From Oscillospiraceae bacterium (GTDB lineage: Bacteria; Bacillota; Clostridia; Oscillospirales; CAG-272), in contig SVRM01000040.1 in NCBI GenBank assembly GCA_015064785.1, positions 1 to 33,090 of the forward strand: a stretch of DNA of 33,090 nucleotides, in the 5' to 3' direction. Numbering within the stretch: position 1 is the stretch's first letter; every line of letters starts with the position of its first letter. The position numbers and the translations under genes were made by a program. A model generated the notes under the pieces. It did not search any database. It had not been told where the DNA came from and saw only the letters and a list, made by a program, of their open reading frames with translations. Shown in pieces: positions 8,407 through 16,548 of the stretch.

Positions 8407-8425
8407 TTTTTGCATAAAACAGGAA

Positions 8426-10060
8426 TCAGAATTTTGCGAAAAACCATCCTCCAGAGGGAATCGTGACATGATACATATCTGCATCCCCCATGACAGCGGA
8501 GCCGTTGCCGTCGAGCTGGCAGAGTGTTTTGCCGCCGGACAGCGTCAGACCAACGCAGATGTCACCCTCGGGCAGGAGCGTTTCGCCGTCGGCAACCGAG
8601 CGGACAACACCGCTGTTGTTCATAAGCAGTACATACTGCTCGCCGGTTGCACGGTTTCGGGTAATCTGCATCGACGCGCCGCCCATCAGTCGGATGGGAA
8701 GCAGCTCCCGCATCATCATGCGTGCATCACGAGCTGATTCGATGGAGCGCTTGTGTGCTGCGTAAAATTCGGGATTGCCGGTGCAGTCGACCAGAACCGG
8801 GTACTGCCAGACGTTCGGGCTGTCCTCGTGGATGATGTCGATGGCATCGGGGGTCATGTAGTTGCGCAGGCTGGTTGTCTCCGAGCCGAGCATCGGCGCG
8901 GAATCGACAAACAGGTGCGTGAGTGCGTCGACAACTGCCGCAAGATTCTTTGCAAACTGTCCTTCTACGGGATAGCCGAGGTAGGTGTTCGGCGACAGCG
9001 CCATGTCAAGGACAGGCATGTCCTTTGGCAGAACCACCGCGACCGGAATGACCGGCTCTCCGATGGCGGGATAGCGGTCAACGAAATCGAGGAAGTCCTT
9101 CTTTGTCTGTCCGTAGGGGGTCAGCTCAAAGTTGTCCCAATCGAAGAACGTGTTGCACATGCCCCATTCCTCTGCCATAAACGATGCACCTGCCATGTAG
9201 GAGTACAGATGCATCCGCCATTGCATCGAGCGGGAAGAACCGCCGTTGCCGCCGGCTGTTTTGAACGGGAAGGAATCGCCTGTGATGTTCCATTCGTTCT
9301 TTCCGTCGCACTGATAACAGCAGGCAGAGAACGGACTGCCGCCCCACGGCTCATAGTAGGTGCCGAACGGAATACCTGCCGCACGTGCCATGCCGCGCGC
9401 ATAGGCGACCTGAATGCGGGTATTCGGGGTCTGTGCGCCGATCTCCGGCATCAGACGCTTCGCGCCGGCATCGATCTCCATCTTCTGCGCCTGGAAATAG
9501 CTGTCGCAGGGAAGCAGGTCACCGCCGACATATGCCTGTCGCTTTGCAAACAGGTTCTGCATGACAGAGAGATATTCTTCGTAGGTCTTCGGAACGCCGC
9601 CGAGGGAAGCGTATTCCTCCACATTCATCGCTTCCACAAAGGTGTGCTCATACGGATATGCGCGGCGGATGGTTGCCTCAATGGCTTCCACTGTCCACGC
9701 AGGGCAGTTGTTGGAGGTGATTTTTCCGAAGTCCGAGCGCAGGTTGGAGCCCCACTCGTGCATCTGGAAGCCCCAGAATTTTTCGCCGAGCAAGGCGCGG
9801 TATTCGTTCACCAGTGCCATGTCATAGGGGTATTCCTCAAGGAAGCAGCCGCCCTGCAGACGGTCAATGTACAGAGGACAACGGTGCTCTTTTACGTAGC
9901 TGTAAAGCTCGCCGCCCACAGCTGCCAGATTGTTGAATTTCAGCGGCTCGTCGATGTCCAGCGATTGGCAGAAGCGGATGCCGTCGCCGGGACGGATCAG
10001 ACCTGCACGCAGCTGAGCCTCCCATGTTTGGGGCATGTAGCAATGAAGATAAGTAAACAT
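8426..10060 (-). CDS. Putative glycoside hydrolase, family not assigned
   Basis: A 544-residue protein I cannot place in a named family. It looks like a TIM-barrel glycosidase with a C-terminal beta domain. Aromatic-acidic clusters resemble active-site blocks: QMHEWGSN (Glu102), GTYYEPWGGSPF (Glu237), and FMAEEWGMCNTFFDWDN (Glu297/298), followed by ELTPYGQTKKDFLDFV and a linker to a domain ending IPSGGWFFAKF. There is no signal peptide, so it acts in the cytoplasm. AAAGGA lies 8 bases before the ATG. The gene begins 18 bases after the metallophosphoesterase stop, so the two are cotranscribed. A role in sugar or glycoside catabolism is inferred from these motifs and from the neighbouring esterase and solute-binding proteins. 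Confidence 0.6.
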   Translation of the reverse strand: MFTYLHCYMPQTWEAQLRAGLIRPGDGIRFCQSLDIDEPLKFNNLAAVGGELYSYVKEHRCPLYIDRLQGGCFLEEYPYDMALVNEYRALLGEKFWGFQMHEWGSNLRSDFGKITSNNCPAWTVEAIEATIRRAYPYEHTFVEAMNVEEYASLGGVPKTYEEYLSVMQNLFAKRQAYVGGDLLPCDSYFQAQKMEIDAGAKRLMPEIGAQTPNTRIQVAYARGMARAAGIPFGTYYEPWGGSPFSACCYQCDGKNEWNITGDSFPFKTAGGNGGSSRSMQWRMHLYSYMAGASFMAEEWGMCNTFFDWDNFELTPYGQTKKDFLDFVDRYPAIGEPVIPVAVVLPKDMPVLDMALSPNTYLGYPVEGQFAKNLAAVVDALTHLFVDSAPMLGSETTSLRNYMTPDAIDIIHEDSPNVWQYPVLVDCTGNPEFYAAHKRSIESARDARMMMRELLPIRLMGGASMQITRNRATGEQYVLLMNNSGVVRSVADGETLLPEGDICVGLTLSGGKTLCQLDGNGSAVMGDADMYHVTIPSGGWFFAKF

Positions 10061-10078
10061 TGGCGGAGTCCTTTCTGA

Positions 10079-12076
10079 TTACAGAGAATATGCGCGGACA
10101 TGACCGCAGAAGTCGGCGCAGATGACGGTATTTCCGACCTGTACGGGATCGACATAGCACGGTGCGCCGAGCGAGATCTTCCGCACTTCTTTGGCGGTTT
10201 CAATCATATAGATGTGCAGATAGCCGTCGGGTGAAGTGAACAGAATCCGGTCATCGCAGAAAATCGGTGCGGATTCACATTCATGAGAATCGTGCCGCCG
10301 ATACATTGCCATCGGGCAGAGGGTCGGACCGACGGGATAGTTGCGGATAGTTGCAAAGGTTTCAAAGTCGGATGCCAGCATGCCGCGGTCGGCTGTTGCG
10401 GTATACAGCACACCGTCACGGAGGACACTCTGCATGGCGGTATTGAGGCAGACGGTTTCGTCGGGCGAGAATTTCTGATCGATCTGACCGTCGGACAGAC
10501 GCAGACGGAACAGGTTGTTCTTGGCGTGCAGATAGATTTTGTCGCCGACGACGAGCGGGGTGCCCGTGAAGTATCGCGGCTCGGAGGTGCGCCAGAGGGT
10601 TTCTCCCGTTTCAGCGTCGAGTGCGTAAATGTGCCGCCACTGACGGCAGGCAAGCAGCACGGAACGACCGCTGTCATGGGCGAGCACAAAGCGTGCGGGG
10701 CTGTCCTCTGAGGAAATGCTCGGTTCGCCGATCCACAGAAGAGAACCGTCCTTCTGGGAAAGTGTGACGACCTTTCTGCCGCATCCGCAAAAGACCTTGC
10801 CCTCTGCTGCAAGAACACCGTTTTCCGTGTGATGTCCCCAGTTGACGGGAGCGAGCTGTTTCCAGACAAGCTTACCCGTATCTGCCTTCAACGCGTATAC
10901 CCAGCCAAAGGTATCCTGCGCGAAAATGATGCCGCCGTCGATGGAGGGAACATTTTTGAGTCCGGCATACGGCTTGTACGACCAGAGAATATCGCCGTTT
11001 TCGGGATTCAGACAGTACAGTCCCGCATCAAAGGGATATTCGTCACAGCAGGTAGAGATGTACAGTCTGCCGTTATCCGGCAGGGGATTTGCGTACATGA
11101 TGTGACCGGGCAGCTTTGTGTCCCATAGGGCATCGTCCGCCGGTGCGGCTTTGGACAGATCGTTGTAGTGCAGGGTTGTCTTCAGCGTATGATCACCGAA
11201 GACCTCAATGGAGCGAATCGCGGTCGGAGAGGAGTCGATGCCGCCGCAGTCGGGACGTGAGGTGCAGATGTTATAGTATCCGCCGAGATCGGTCACCCAG
11301 TTGATATGGTAGTGACCGAAGACCCATGCCAGCAGTCCGTAATCGCGCAGATCGAAGGTGATACCGTCAACCTTATAAACGAAGGTGTCTTCGTCGGGCG
11401 CGTGGGTATGACAGAACAGCACCAGCGATTTGTCCGGATCCTTTGCACGCACATCGTTGTAAATCCAGCGGTTGATGTTATCCTGCGAATAGGCACTTGG
11501 TGCATCGCCGCCGCGCATCGGCAGAACGATGTAATGCGTATTGCCGAGATCAAAGGAATACCATGTCGGACCGTAGTATCGCTCAAAGGAATAGTCACCG
11601 TACCGGTCATCAACATAGTCGTGGTTGCCAAGACAGTAGCGCACGGGAATCCCGAGCACATCGTAATTCATGGCAATGTAATGCGATTCCAGACCTTCAA
11701 TGCGGCAGATGTCGCCTGTATGCATGAGAAATGCGGCAGGATGTTCGGTAATCTGCTTTTTGACAAACGGCAGCCAGATACCGGCTTCTTCTACGTTTTC
11801 AATTTCCGAATCGCTGATATGGAAAAAACGGTGATCGGCGGGTGCTTCCGCCGGGGTAATGTAAAAATCATATTCTCCCGCGTGACCGTCGGTCAGCGCA
11901 TACCAGTCATCGTGTGCGTTCGTCAGGCACTGCACCGCGATGACATGCGCGCGTTCCCAGCCGGGCAGGGAAAAGGCACCGTCAGCATCGGTGACGGCGA
12001 TGTTCAATCCGTCGCTGACACGTAAGCCCACGATCGGTTCGTTTGTCACTTTGTTGTATACATGTCCTGAATACAT
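10079..12076 (-). CDS. Calcineurin-like phosphoesterase fused to a PQQ-type beta-propeller
   Basis: A 665-residue three-part protein. Residues 1-75 form a carboxypeptidase-regulatory-like beta domain (VYNKVTNEPIVGLRVSDG). Residues 82-290 are a dinuclear metallophosphoesterase with GD at 121-122, GNHD at 150-153, FCHTH at 221-225 and GHYH at 254-257. Residues 320-665 are a PQQ/BamB-like propeller with repeated blades such as GLYCLNPENGDILWSYKP and IYALDAETGETLWRTSEP. The first metal motif, normally DxH, reads SDSE here (Asp89, Glu91). There is no signal peptide, unusual because similar propeller proteins are usually exported. AAAGGAG supports the ATG. The substrate is unknown; a phosphorylated sugar or phosphodiester is a guess. 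Confidence 0.82.
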   Translation of the reverse strand: MYSGHVYNKVTNEPIVGLRVSDGLNIAVTDADGAFSLPGWERAHVIAVQCLTNAHDDWYALTDGHAGEYDFYITPAEAPADHRFFHISDSEIENVEEAGIWLPFVKKQITEHPAAFLMHTGDICRIEGLESHYIAMNYDVLGIPVRYCLGNHDYVDDRYGDYSFERYYGPTWYSFDLGNTHYIVLPMRGGDAPSAYSQDNINRWIYNDVRAKDPDKSLVLFCHTHAPDEDTFVYKVDGITFDLRDYGLLAWVFGHYHINWVTDLGGYYNICTSRPDCGGIDSSPTAIRSIEVFGDHTLKTTLHYNDLSKAAPADDALWDTKLPGHIMYANPLPDNGRLYISTCCDEYPFDAGLYCLNPENGDILWSYKPYAGLKNVPSIDGGIIFAQDTFGWVYALKADTGKLVWKQLAPVNWGHHTENGVLAAEGKVFCGCGRKVVTLSQKDGSLLWIGEPSISSEDSPARFVLAHDSGRSVLLACRQWRHIYALDAETGETLWRTSEPRYFTGTPLVVGDKIYLHAKNNLFRLRLSDGQIDQKFSPDETVCLNTAMQSVLRDGVLYTATADRGMLASDFETFATIRNYPVGPTLCPMAMYRRHDSHECESAPIFCDDRILFTSPDGYLHIYMIETAKEVRKISLGAPCYVDPVQVGNTVICADFCGHVRAYSL

Positions 12077-12098
12077 GGCGGTTCTCCTTTCTCGGCGG

Positions 12099-13583
12099 TC
12101 AGCTCAAATCCTCCAGTGCAGTCATGAATTTGTCAAGCTGCTTTTCAATGCCGGATTTGATCTTTTCTGTTCTGGATGCAATGTCGGTTTTGGAAACCTG
12201 AAAGATGGTGCTGACATACTTGTTCTTGGTATCGGCAGACCAAATGCCCGTACCGAGATCATAGGCGGAGGAATCGAAGACGAGCTGCAGCATTTCTTCG
12301 GAATCTTCATTGCGGGCAACCTTACCCATGATCAGGACATCGATGTAGGCAGGAATGGATTCATAATAGGAATAATACGCGAAGGCATCTAAGATGGTGC
12401 CGATGCGGTTCAGATCATCTTCCTCGAGCATACGCGGCAGAACCGATTGTGCGCCGCCTTCTACCAGGGAATAATAGCTTTCCTGCGCAGCATCATACTT
12501 GGGAGGCGGAACAAACCCGATGTCAAATTCGAGACTGCGCATCTTCGCTGCTTCTCCGACGTATGCCGCACAGAACATTGCACGTCCATCTGTAAATACC
12601 GTGTTGATATCAACATTGATATCTGCTTTTTTGTGGGTGTAGATATCGGGATTGTTCAGATCGAGTGTGACAAATTTAGACATAACAGACTGTGCATATT
12701 CATTGCCGTCGATGGCAAAATACAGTTCACCGTCTGCATTGCGGTCGATATAACGGACACCGGAGCCCATCAGAAGTGCACTGTAATGGCGGGTCGGCGT
12801 TGCGATGATACCATAACGGTCATCATCTTCGTGCATCTTGCCATCACCGTTGAGATCGGAAACTGCCAGCGCACCGAGGCGGTACATTTCATCGACGGTC
12901 CATGTGCCATTGCGTACCATATCGTAGATATCATCATCCGCATCCAGCTCCGCCATCATTTTGCTGTTGAAGACATAAACATGGCGCGTGGAGTAGTTGT
13001 AAAGCGAGTAAGCACCGGAAACGGCTGCCTGAATACCGCCGAAGTTGTATTCTTTGGTCGCCGCATTGTCCCACCACGGATTGGACAGATCGAGATTTTG
13101 GATTTCATCCCATGACATCAGGCAGTCCTTGAGCAGTAAATCATCGACAACGGCATCGAAGAGCATCGCCATATCAAAATACTTGTCCCCGGCGGCGACT
13201 GCATTGGGCAGCTTGGAATCGATTTCCGTTCTGTCTTCTGCAATTTCAATAATGGAACAGTGATACTTGTCTTCCACCTGGCGTTCGCGGTTGTACAAGG
13301 AATCGTTGAGAATATCACCGTCGGTTTCCTCGACGAGAATGGTTGTAGTTGCCCAGTTGAAGGATTCCGGGGTGGAATTGAGGATGCGCAGCTCTGCTCC
13401 GTTCATATCGACGATCGCAGGTGCAGGGAGCCGTCCGTCGTCGAATGTCGTTTCGGTGGCTTCTGTCGCAGATGCGGTATCTTTTGTGGTCGTATCGGCG
13501 GCAGTTCCGGTGGTGTCGCCGCAGGAAACGAGCAGTGTCGTGAGCAACAGTGCCGCTTGCGCAAATAAAATCGAACGCTTCAT
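12099..13583 (-). CDS. Extracellular solute-binding lipoprotein, family 1 (second copy)
   Basis: ABC-type substrate-binding lipoprotein of 494 residues. The signal peptide ends in lipobox LVSC with the lipidated Cys at residue 21, followed by a Thr/Ala-rich linker. It shares diagnostic stretches with the first lipoprotein: NPWWDNAATKEY, RNGTWTVDEM and a calcium-loop-like DLNGDGKMHEDDDRYG. Other parts differ, so the two probably bind different ligands. AAAGGAG lies 7 bases before the ATG. The stop is 22 bases before the metallophosphoesterase start and its own start follows the deacetylase-like gene by about 26 bases, so all are in one operon. No membrane component is encoded nearby. Confidence 0.9.
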   Translation of the reverse strand: MKRSILFAQAALLLTTLLVSCGDTTGTAADTTTKDTASATEATETTFDDGRLPAPAIVDMNGAELRILNSTPESFNWATTTILVEETDGDILNDSLYNRERQVEDKYHCSIIEIAEDRTEIDSKLPNAVAAGDKYFDMAMLFDAVVDDLLLKDCLMSWDEIQNLDLSNPWWDNAATKEYNFGGIQAAVSGAYSLYNYSTRHVYVFNSKMMAELDADDDIYDMVRNGTWTVDEMYRLGALAVSDLNGDGKMHEDDDRYGIIATPTRHYSALLMGSGVRYIDRNADGELYFAIDGNEYAQSVMSKFVTLDLNNPDIYTHKKADINVDINTVFTDGRAMFCAAYVGEAAKMRSLEFDIGFVPPPKYDAAQESYYSLVEGGAQSVLPRMLEEDDLNRIGTILDAFAYYSYYESIPAYIDVLIMGKVARNEDSEEMLQLVFDSSAYDLGTGIWSADTKNKYVSTIFQVSKTDIASRTEKIKSGIEKQLDKFMTALEDLS

Positions 13584-13609
13584 TACTAAACTCCTTTTAT
13601 AAAAATAGT

Positions 13610-15145
13610 TTATAATAAGATTTCGGCTTCAATGATGCCGTCGGTGCTGTCAATGTGGGTGTCGGATGCGATTCTGCCTGTGTGCAGCTGTACGCGGTAT
13701 GCGGTGCCGTTGTAGGAAAGTGCGATGCAGTCCCCGGTCTGTGATGTGACAATCGGGAGATGATCGGCAGAACCACGGCGAAGGGAGATGGCGAAATTCT
13801 GCGGACCTTCGATGCGGATGATGCTGTCGTGGACGGTGACGGTGATCGGCGCATAAGTCAGACGCATACTGCCGCCGCCGAGGTCCTCAAACTGCATTGT
13901 TTCACAGGCAATTTCCATGCCGTCAGCATCGAGGAAATAGCCGCCTGCGAGGATGCCGTGACCGGTATGACGGTTGCCGTCGATGATCGGCAGCGTTTCG
14001 TAGACTGCTTCGTTGCTCTCGCAAACCGTGTTCTCAAACGGGTCGGGATGACGCTCGGAGAAGACATGCAGGTCGCGGATGCGGACAACGTCGCCCTCTG
14101 CATATACATTGATGCGCAGATATTGATTGGAGTACCAGACGGAAGTTTTATCATCATCGTCGAAGGCGTTGTGTGCAGTGATGGCGGATGCCGGGGTTTC
14201 TGTGTAGGTCTGCTTGAACCAGCGACCGGTATCGCCGAGCGGTTCAACCTCGATTTTGCCTTCACTCTGGAGTTTTTCAAACTGTGCAAACTGATAGGTC
14301 AGACCGTCCCGCATGGCTTTCCAGCCAAAGGCGTTTTCCTGACCTGCCTGTGCATAGCCGAATGACAGGCAGTCGCCGTTGTAGTTCTCGCGCAGGTACC
14401 AGTCCACCCAGTGAGGAACACCGCCGCCGCCCGTGTTATTCGTATAAACAGGTTCGAGCGTGATGACACCCTGCGTTTTCGCGCCTTCCTCCAGGCTCAT
14501 GCCGAAGTCGTACTGATAGACATGGTCGGAGCCAAGCATACGGAACAGTGGTGCATGGAGCTGTTCTTCTTTGGTCTGTGCCGGCATGAAGCAGTTGATG
14601 CGGGAGGGATAGTAACCCTGTCCGTAATAGCCGCCCCAAAGGGTATAGCCATCGGTGCCGTACTGCTCCTTGCAGTTGCAAAGCGCGTCAAGACCGTAGG
14701 TGTCGCACAGATAGCGGACGGTATGCGAATCGAAGAACCACGAGCCGAAGACACGCGGATACACGCCGAAAAGTTCGCGGAACTTTTCAAACAGTGCATC
14801 ACAGAGGCGTTCGCGCTGGTCCTTGGTATAACCGACGGAGAAGCCGCAGTGTGCGTGCCAGTCCCACGGATAACGTCCGGTCCACGGAATGCCGATGGAT
14901 TCGACCTGGGGCTGAACGATTTCGTGCCAGACACCGAGTTCAAACTGTGCGGGATCCAGCTCTTTCAGCATGGCGACAATTTCCGGAACCAGCATGGCGT
15001 CGTACTGCAAAAGGAAGGTACCACGCAAGCCGTGCTTTTTCATCAGCGCAATCTGTTCGCGTACCGGTTCGATCAGATCCATCGGCAGGCGTGGTTCGAC
15101 TGCGCGTATAAAGTTGACAATGTTGACAATCTGTCTTTTTTTCAT
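13610..15145 (-). CDS. Glycoside hydrolase/deacetylase-superfamily protein
   Basis: First gene of the minus-strand operon, 511 residues. The N-terminal 300 residues look like a (beta/alpha) barrel of the polysaccharide deacetylase/GH57-like superfamily: VNFIRAVEPR at 10-19, HGLRGTFLLQYDAML at 38-52, FELGVWHEI at 68-76, and a WDWHAHCGFSVGYT block at 95-107 with two His residues that could bind metal. Residues after 330 form a beta-rich domain. The canonical NodB DD and HxxxH motifs are not obvious, so chemistry is unresolved. There is no signal peptide. GGAGG sits 8 bases upstream of the ATG at 15145; an ATG 21 bases further upstream is less well placed. A role in glycan processing is inferred from context. 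Confidence 0.65.
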   Translation of the reverse strand: MKKRQIVNIVNFIRAVEPRLPMDLIEPVREQIALMKKHGLRGTFLLQYDAMLVPEIVAMLKELDPAQFELGVWHEIVQPQVESIGIPWTGRYPWDWHAHCGFSVGYTKDQRERLCDALFEKFRELFGVYPRVFGSWFFDSHTVRYLCDTYGLDALCNCKEQYGTDGYTLWGGYYGQGYYPSRINCFMPAQTKEEQLHAPLFRMLGSDHVYQYDFGMSLEEGAKTQGVITLEPVYTNNTGGGGVPHWVDWYLRENYNGDCLSFGYAQAGQENAFGWKAMRDGLTYQFAQFEKLQSEGKIEVEPLGDTGRWFKQTYTETPASAITAHNAFDDDDKTSVWYSNQYLRINVYAEGDVVRIRDLHVFSERHPDPFENTVCESNEAVYETLPIIDGNRHTGHGILAGGYFLDADGMEIACETMQFEDLGGGSMRLTYAPITVTVHDSIIRIEGPQNFAISLRRGSADHLPIVTSQTGDCIALSYNGTAYRVQLHTGRIASDTHIDSTDGIIEAEILL

Positions 15146-15184
15146 GATGGGAAACCTCCGCTGCATCTATTTTTCATTGCATTC

Positions 15185-15213
15185 ATTATAGCAGATTCCC
15201 GGTGGAATTGCAA
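15185..15213 (-). promoter_or_regulatory. Promoter of the minus-strand accessory operon
   Basis: On the minus strand TTGCAA (complement of 15208-15213), 17 bases, TATAAT (complement of 15185-15190). The surrounding bases share GGAATTGYAARGC and ATTCATTATA (plus-strand reading) with the promoter at 8365-8393, suggesting common control. Confidence 0.75.
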
Positions 15214-15331
15214 GGCAAAACGGGAGATTTCACAAATTTTCGCGGTTGTATATGGGGTATGTGCGATTGAAACAGAAATACGGAGCAGCGCAATGAACAG
15301 ACATATTTTTCAAATCTATTTAGAAAAGCAC

Positions 15332-15360
15332 TTGACAAATCGAAAAAATCGGAGTATAAT
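15332..15360 (+). promoter_or_regulatory. Consensus promoter of the ROK regulator operon
   Basis: TTGACA at 15332-15337, 17 bases, TATAAT at 15355-15360, a perfect match in both boxes. Transcription would start near 15367, giving a leader of about 120 bases before the regulator. The rest of the gene-free stretch 15146-15487 holds the divergent promoter and the two palindromes listed separately. Confidence 0.92.
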
Positions 15361-15376
15361 TGTTATTACACAAAAC

Positions 15377-15389
15377 ATGAAATTTTCAT
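15377..15389. promoter_or_regulatory. Candidate operator palindrome, ROK leader
   Basis: ATGAAA-T-TTTCAT, a perfect inverted repeat with a one-base centre, about 10 bases into the expected transcript. Its position just after the transcription start is typical for a repressor site, so autoregulation by the ROK protein is plausible. Confidence 0.45.
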
Positions 15390-15391
15390 AG

Positions 15392-15425
15392 GTGTTATGC
15401 GCATGCGCATAGCATTTTTTATGCG
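15392..15425 (+). promoter_or_regulatory. Attenuator-like leader structure of the ROK gene
   Basis: The palindrome TATGCGCATGCGCATA (15396-15411) extends through pairs with two G-U wobbles to a stem of about 10 pairs, followed by six T at 15415-15420, which is the shape of an intrinsic terminator between promoter and gene. A second TATGCG at 15420-15425 could pair with the same CGCATA (15406-15411) and break that stem. It may instead be only a protein-binding palindrome. Confidence 0.45.
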
Positions 15426-15487
15426 GTGAAGGCGGATGGTTCCGGAGCATCGCCGGATAGACTGACAGAACGGAGAGGAAGGAAACG

Positions 15488-16528
15488 TTGGAGAGGATCA
15501 ATTTAAGCAGTATCAAAAAGGAGAGTGTACGCGCAATTTTCAATGCCATTACCGGCAAGGATCAGATCAGCCGCGCGGAAATTGCGGAAATTACAGGACT
15601 TTCGCTGATGACCGTTGGTAAAGTTGCCGACGCGCTGCTGGAGCGCCGTGTCATTATCCAGTCCAAGGAAATCAAAAATGTGGCAGGCCGCCGTGCCGGA
15701 CTGGTCAGCCTCAATACGGATAAGTTTTTTATGATTATCGACCTGACCTCGCGCAATATGTCCATGACCGTCATGAACATTGCGCTGAACATTGTCGATA
15801 AGATTGTTTACGAATACAACAGCGACTTTTATTATGAAGAAAATCTCTACATCTTCATGAAAAACGTCAAAATTTATGTTCTCCGCAATCTCGATATGGC
15901 AGAGGCAGCGGGCATCGGTGTGGTTCTGCCCGGAACCTATGTACCGGATACGGATACCGTTGTCTCCTCCCGTGTTCCAGAGCTTGCAAAAACGCATGTC
16001 CGGGCGATCATCGAGGATGTTCTGCGCTATCCTGTCGGAATGCTGGAAAAGGACGTTCTGACCGCTGCCGCATCCAATCTTGCTGATCTGGAAAAGGAAG
16101 ATGTCAGCAGTGTTGCCTATGTCTGTATCGGCGAAACCATTTCCGGTGCGTTGATTTCCGGCGGAGAAATTTTACAGGGCAGAGAAGCATATGCCGGTGA
16201 CATCGGTCGGATGCCGACAGAGGATCACGGAACGCTGCAAGCGCTGTTTGACGCACGCGGACTGCGTGAGGAAACGGTTGCCGAGCTGGCACGGGCGCTG
16301 GCGTATGAGATTATGCTGTTTGATCCGGACATTGTTCTGATCGAAAATTGCACCGGAGGCAAGATGGAACAGTTCCGTCCGCTTCTGGTCAACCGCATCT
16401 GCCGTACTGCCGGATTCTCCGAGGATCGGCTGCCGGAGATCCGGATTCTGGAAACCGGCGTGCGTCATGCATATCGCGGTTTGGCAATCCGGATGCGCAG
16501 TGCATGGATTCAGAAAGAAGTCAACTGA
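15488..16528 (+). CDS. ROK-family transcriptional regulator (NagC/XylR type)
   Basis: A 346-residue DNA-binding regulator of the ROK group. Residues 10-60 form a winged helix (VRAIFNAITGKDQISRAEIAEITGLSLMTVGKVADALLERRVI), and the rest is the sugar-kinase-like ROK fold, with GIGVVLPGTY near 143-152 and a C-terminal EIMLFDPDIVLIEN. The zinc-binding Cys cluster (CxCGxxGCxE) and the His of the usual IGH motif are missing: the site reads GDIGRMPTEDHGTLQAL. It therefore probably senses a ligand without kinase activity. The start is TTG, with AGGAAGG 5 bases upstream. It diverges from the accessory operon and is its likely regulator. Confidence 0.85.
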   Translation: MERINLSSIKKESVRAIFNAITGKDQISRAEIAEITGLSLMTVGKVADALLERRVIIQSKEIKNVAGRRAGLVSLNTDKFFMIIDLTSRNMSMTVMNIALNIVDKIVYEYNSDFYYEENLYIFMKNVKIYVLRNLDMAEAAGIGVVLPGTYVPDTDTVVSSRVPELAKTHVRAIIEDVLRYPVGMLEKDVLTAAASNLADLEKEDVSSVAYVCIGETISGALISGGEILQGREAYAGDIGRMPTEDHGTLQALFDARGLREETVAELARALAYEIMLFDPDIVLIENCTGGKMEQFRPLLVNRICRTAGFSEDRLPEIRILETGVRHAYRGLAIRMRSAWIQKEVN

Positions 16529-16548
16529 TACAACGGAGGAAAAACCAC

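Noticed and set aside
8753-10078. Long open frame on the plus strand opposite the glycosidase-like gene
   Set aside because: No ribosome binding site and no coherent domains; the minus-strand frame has both.
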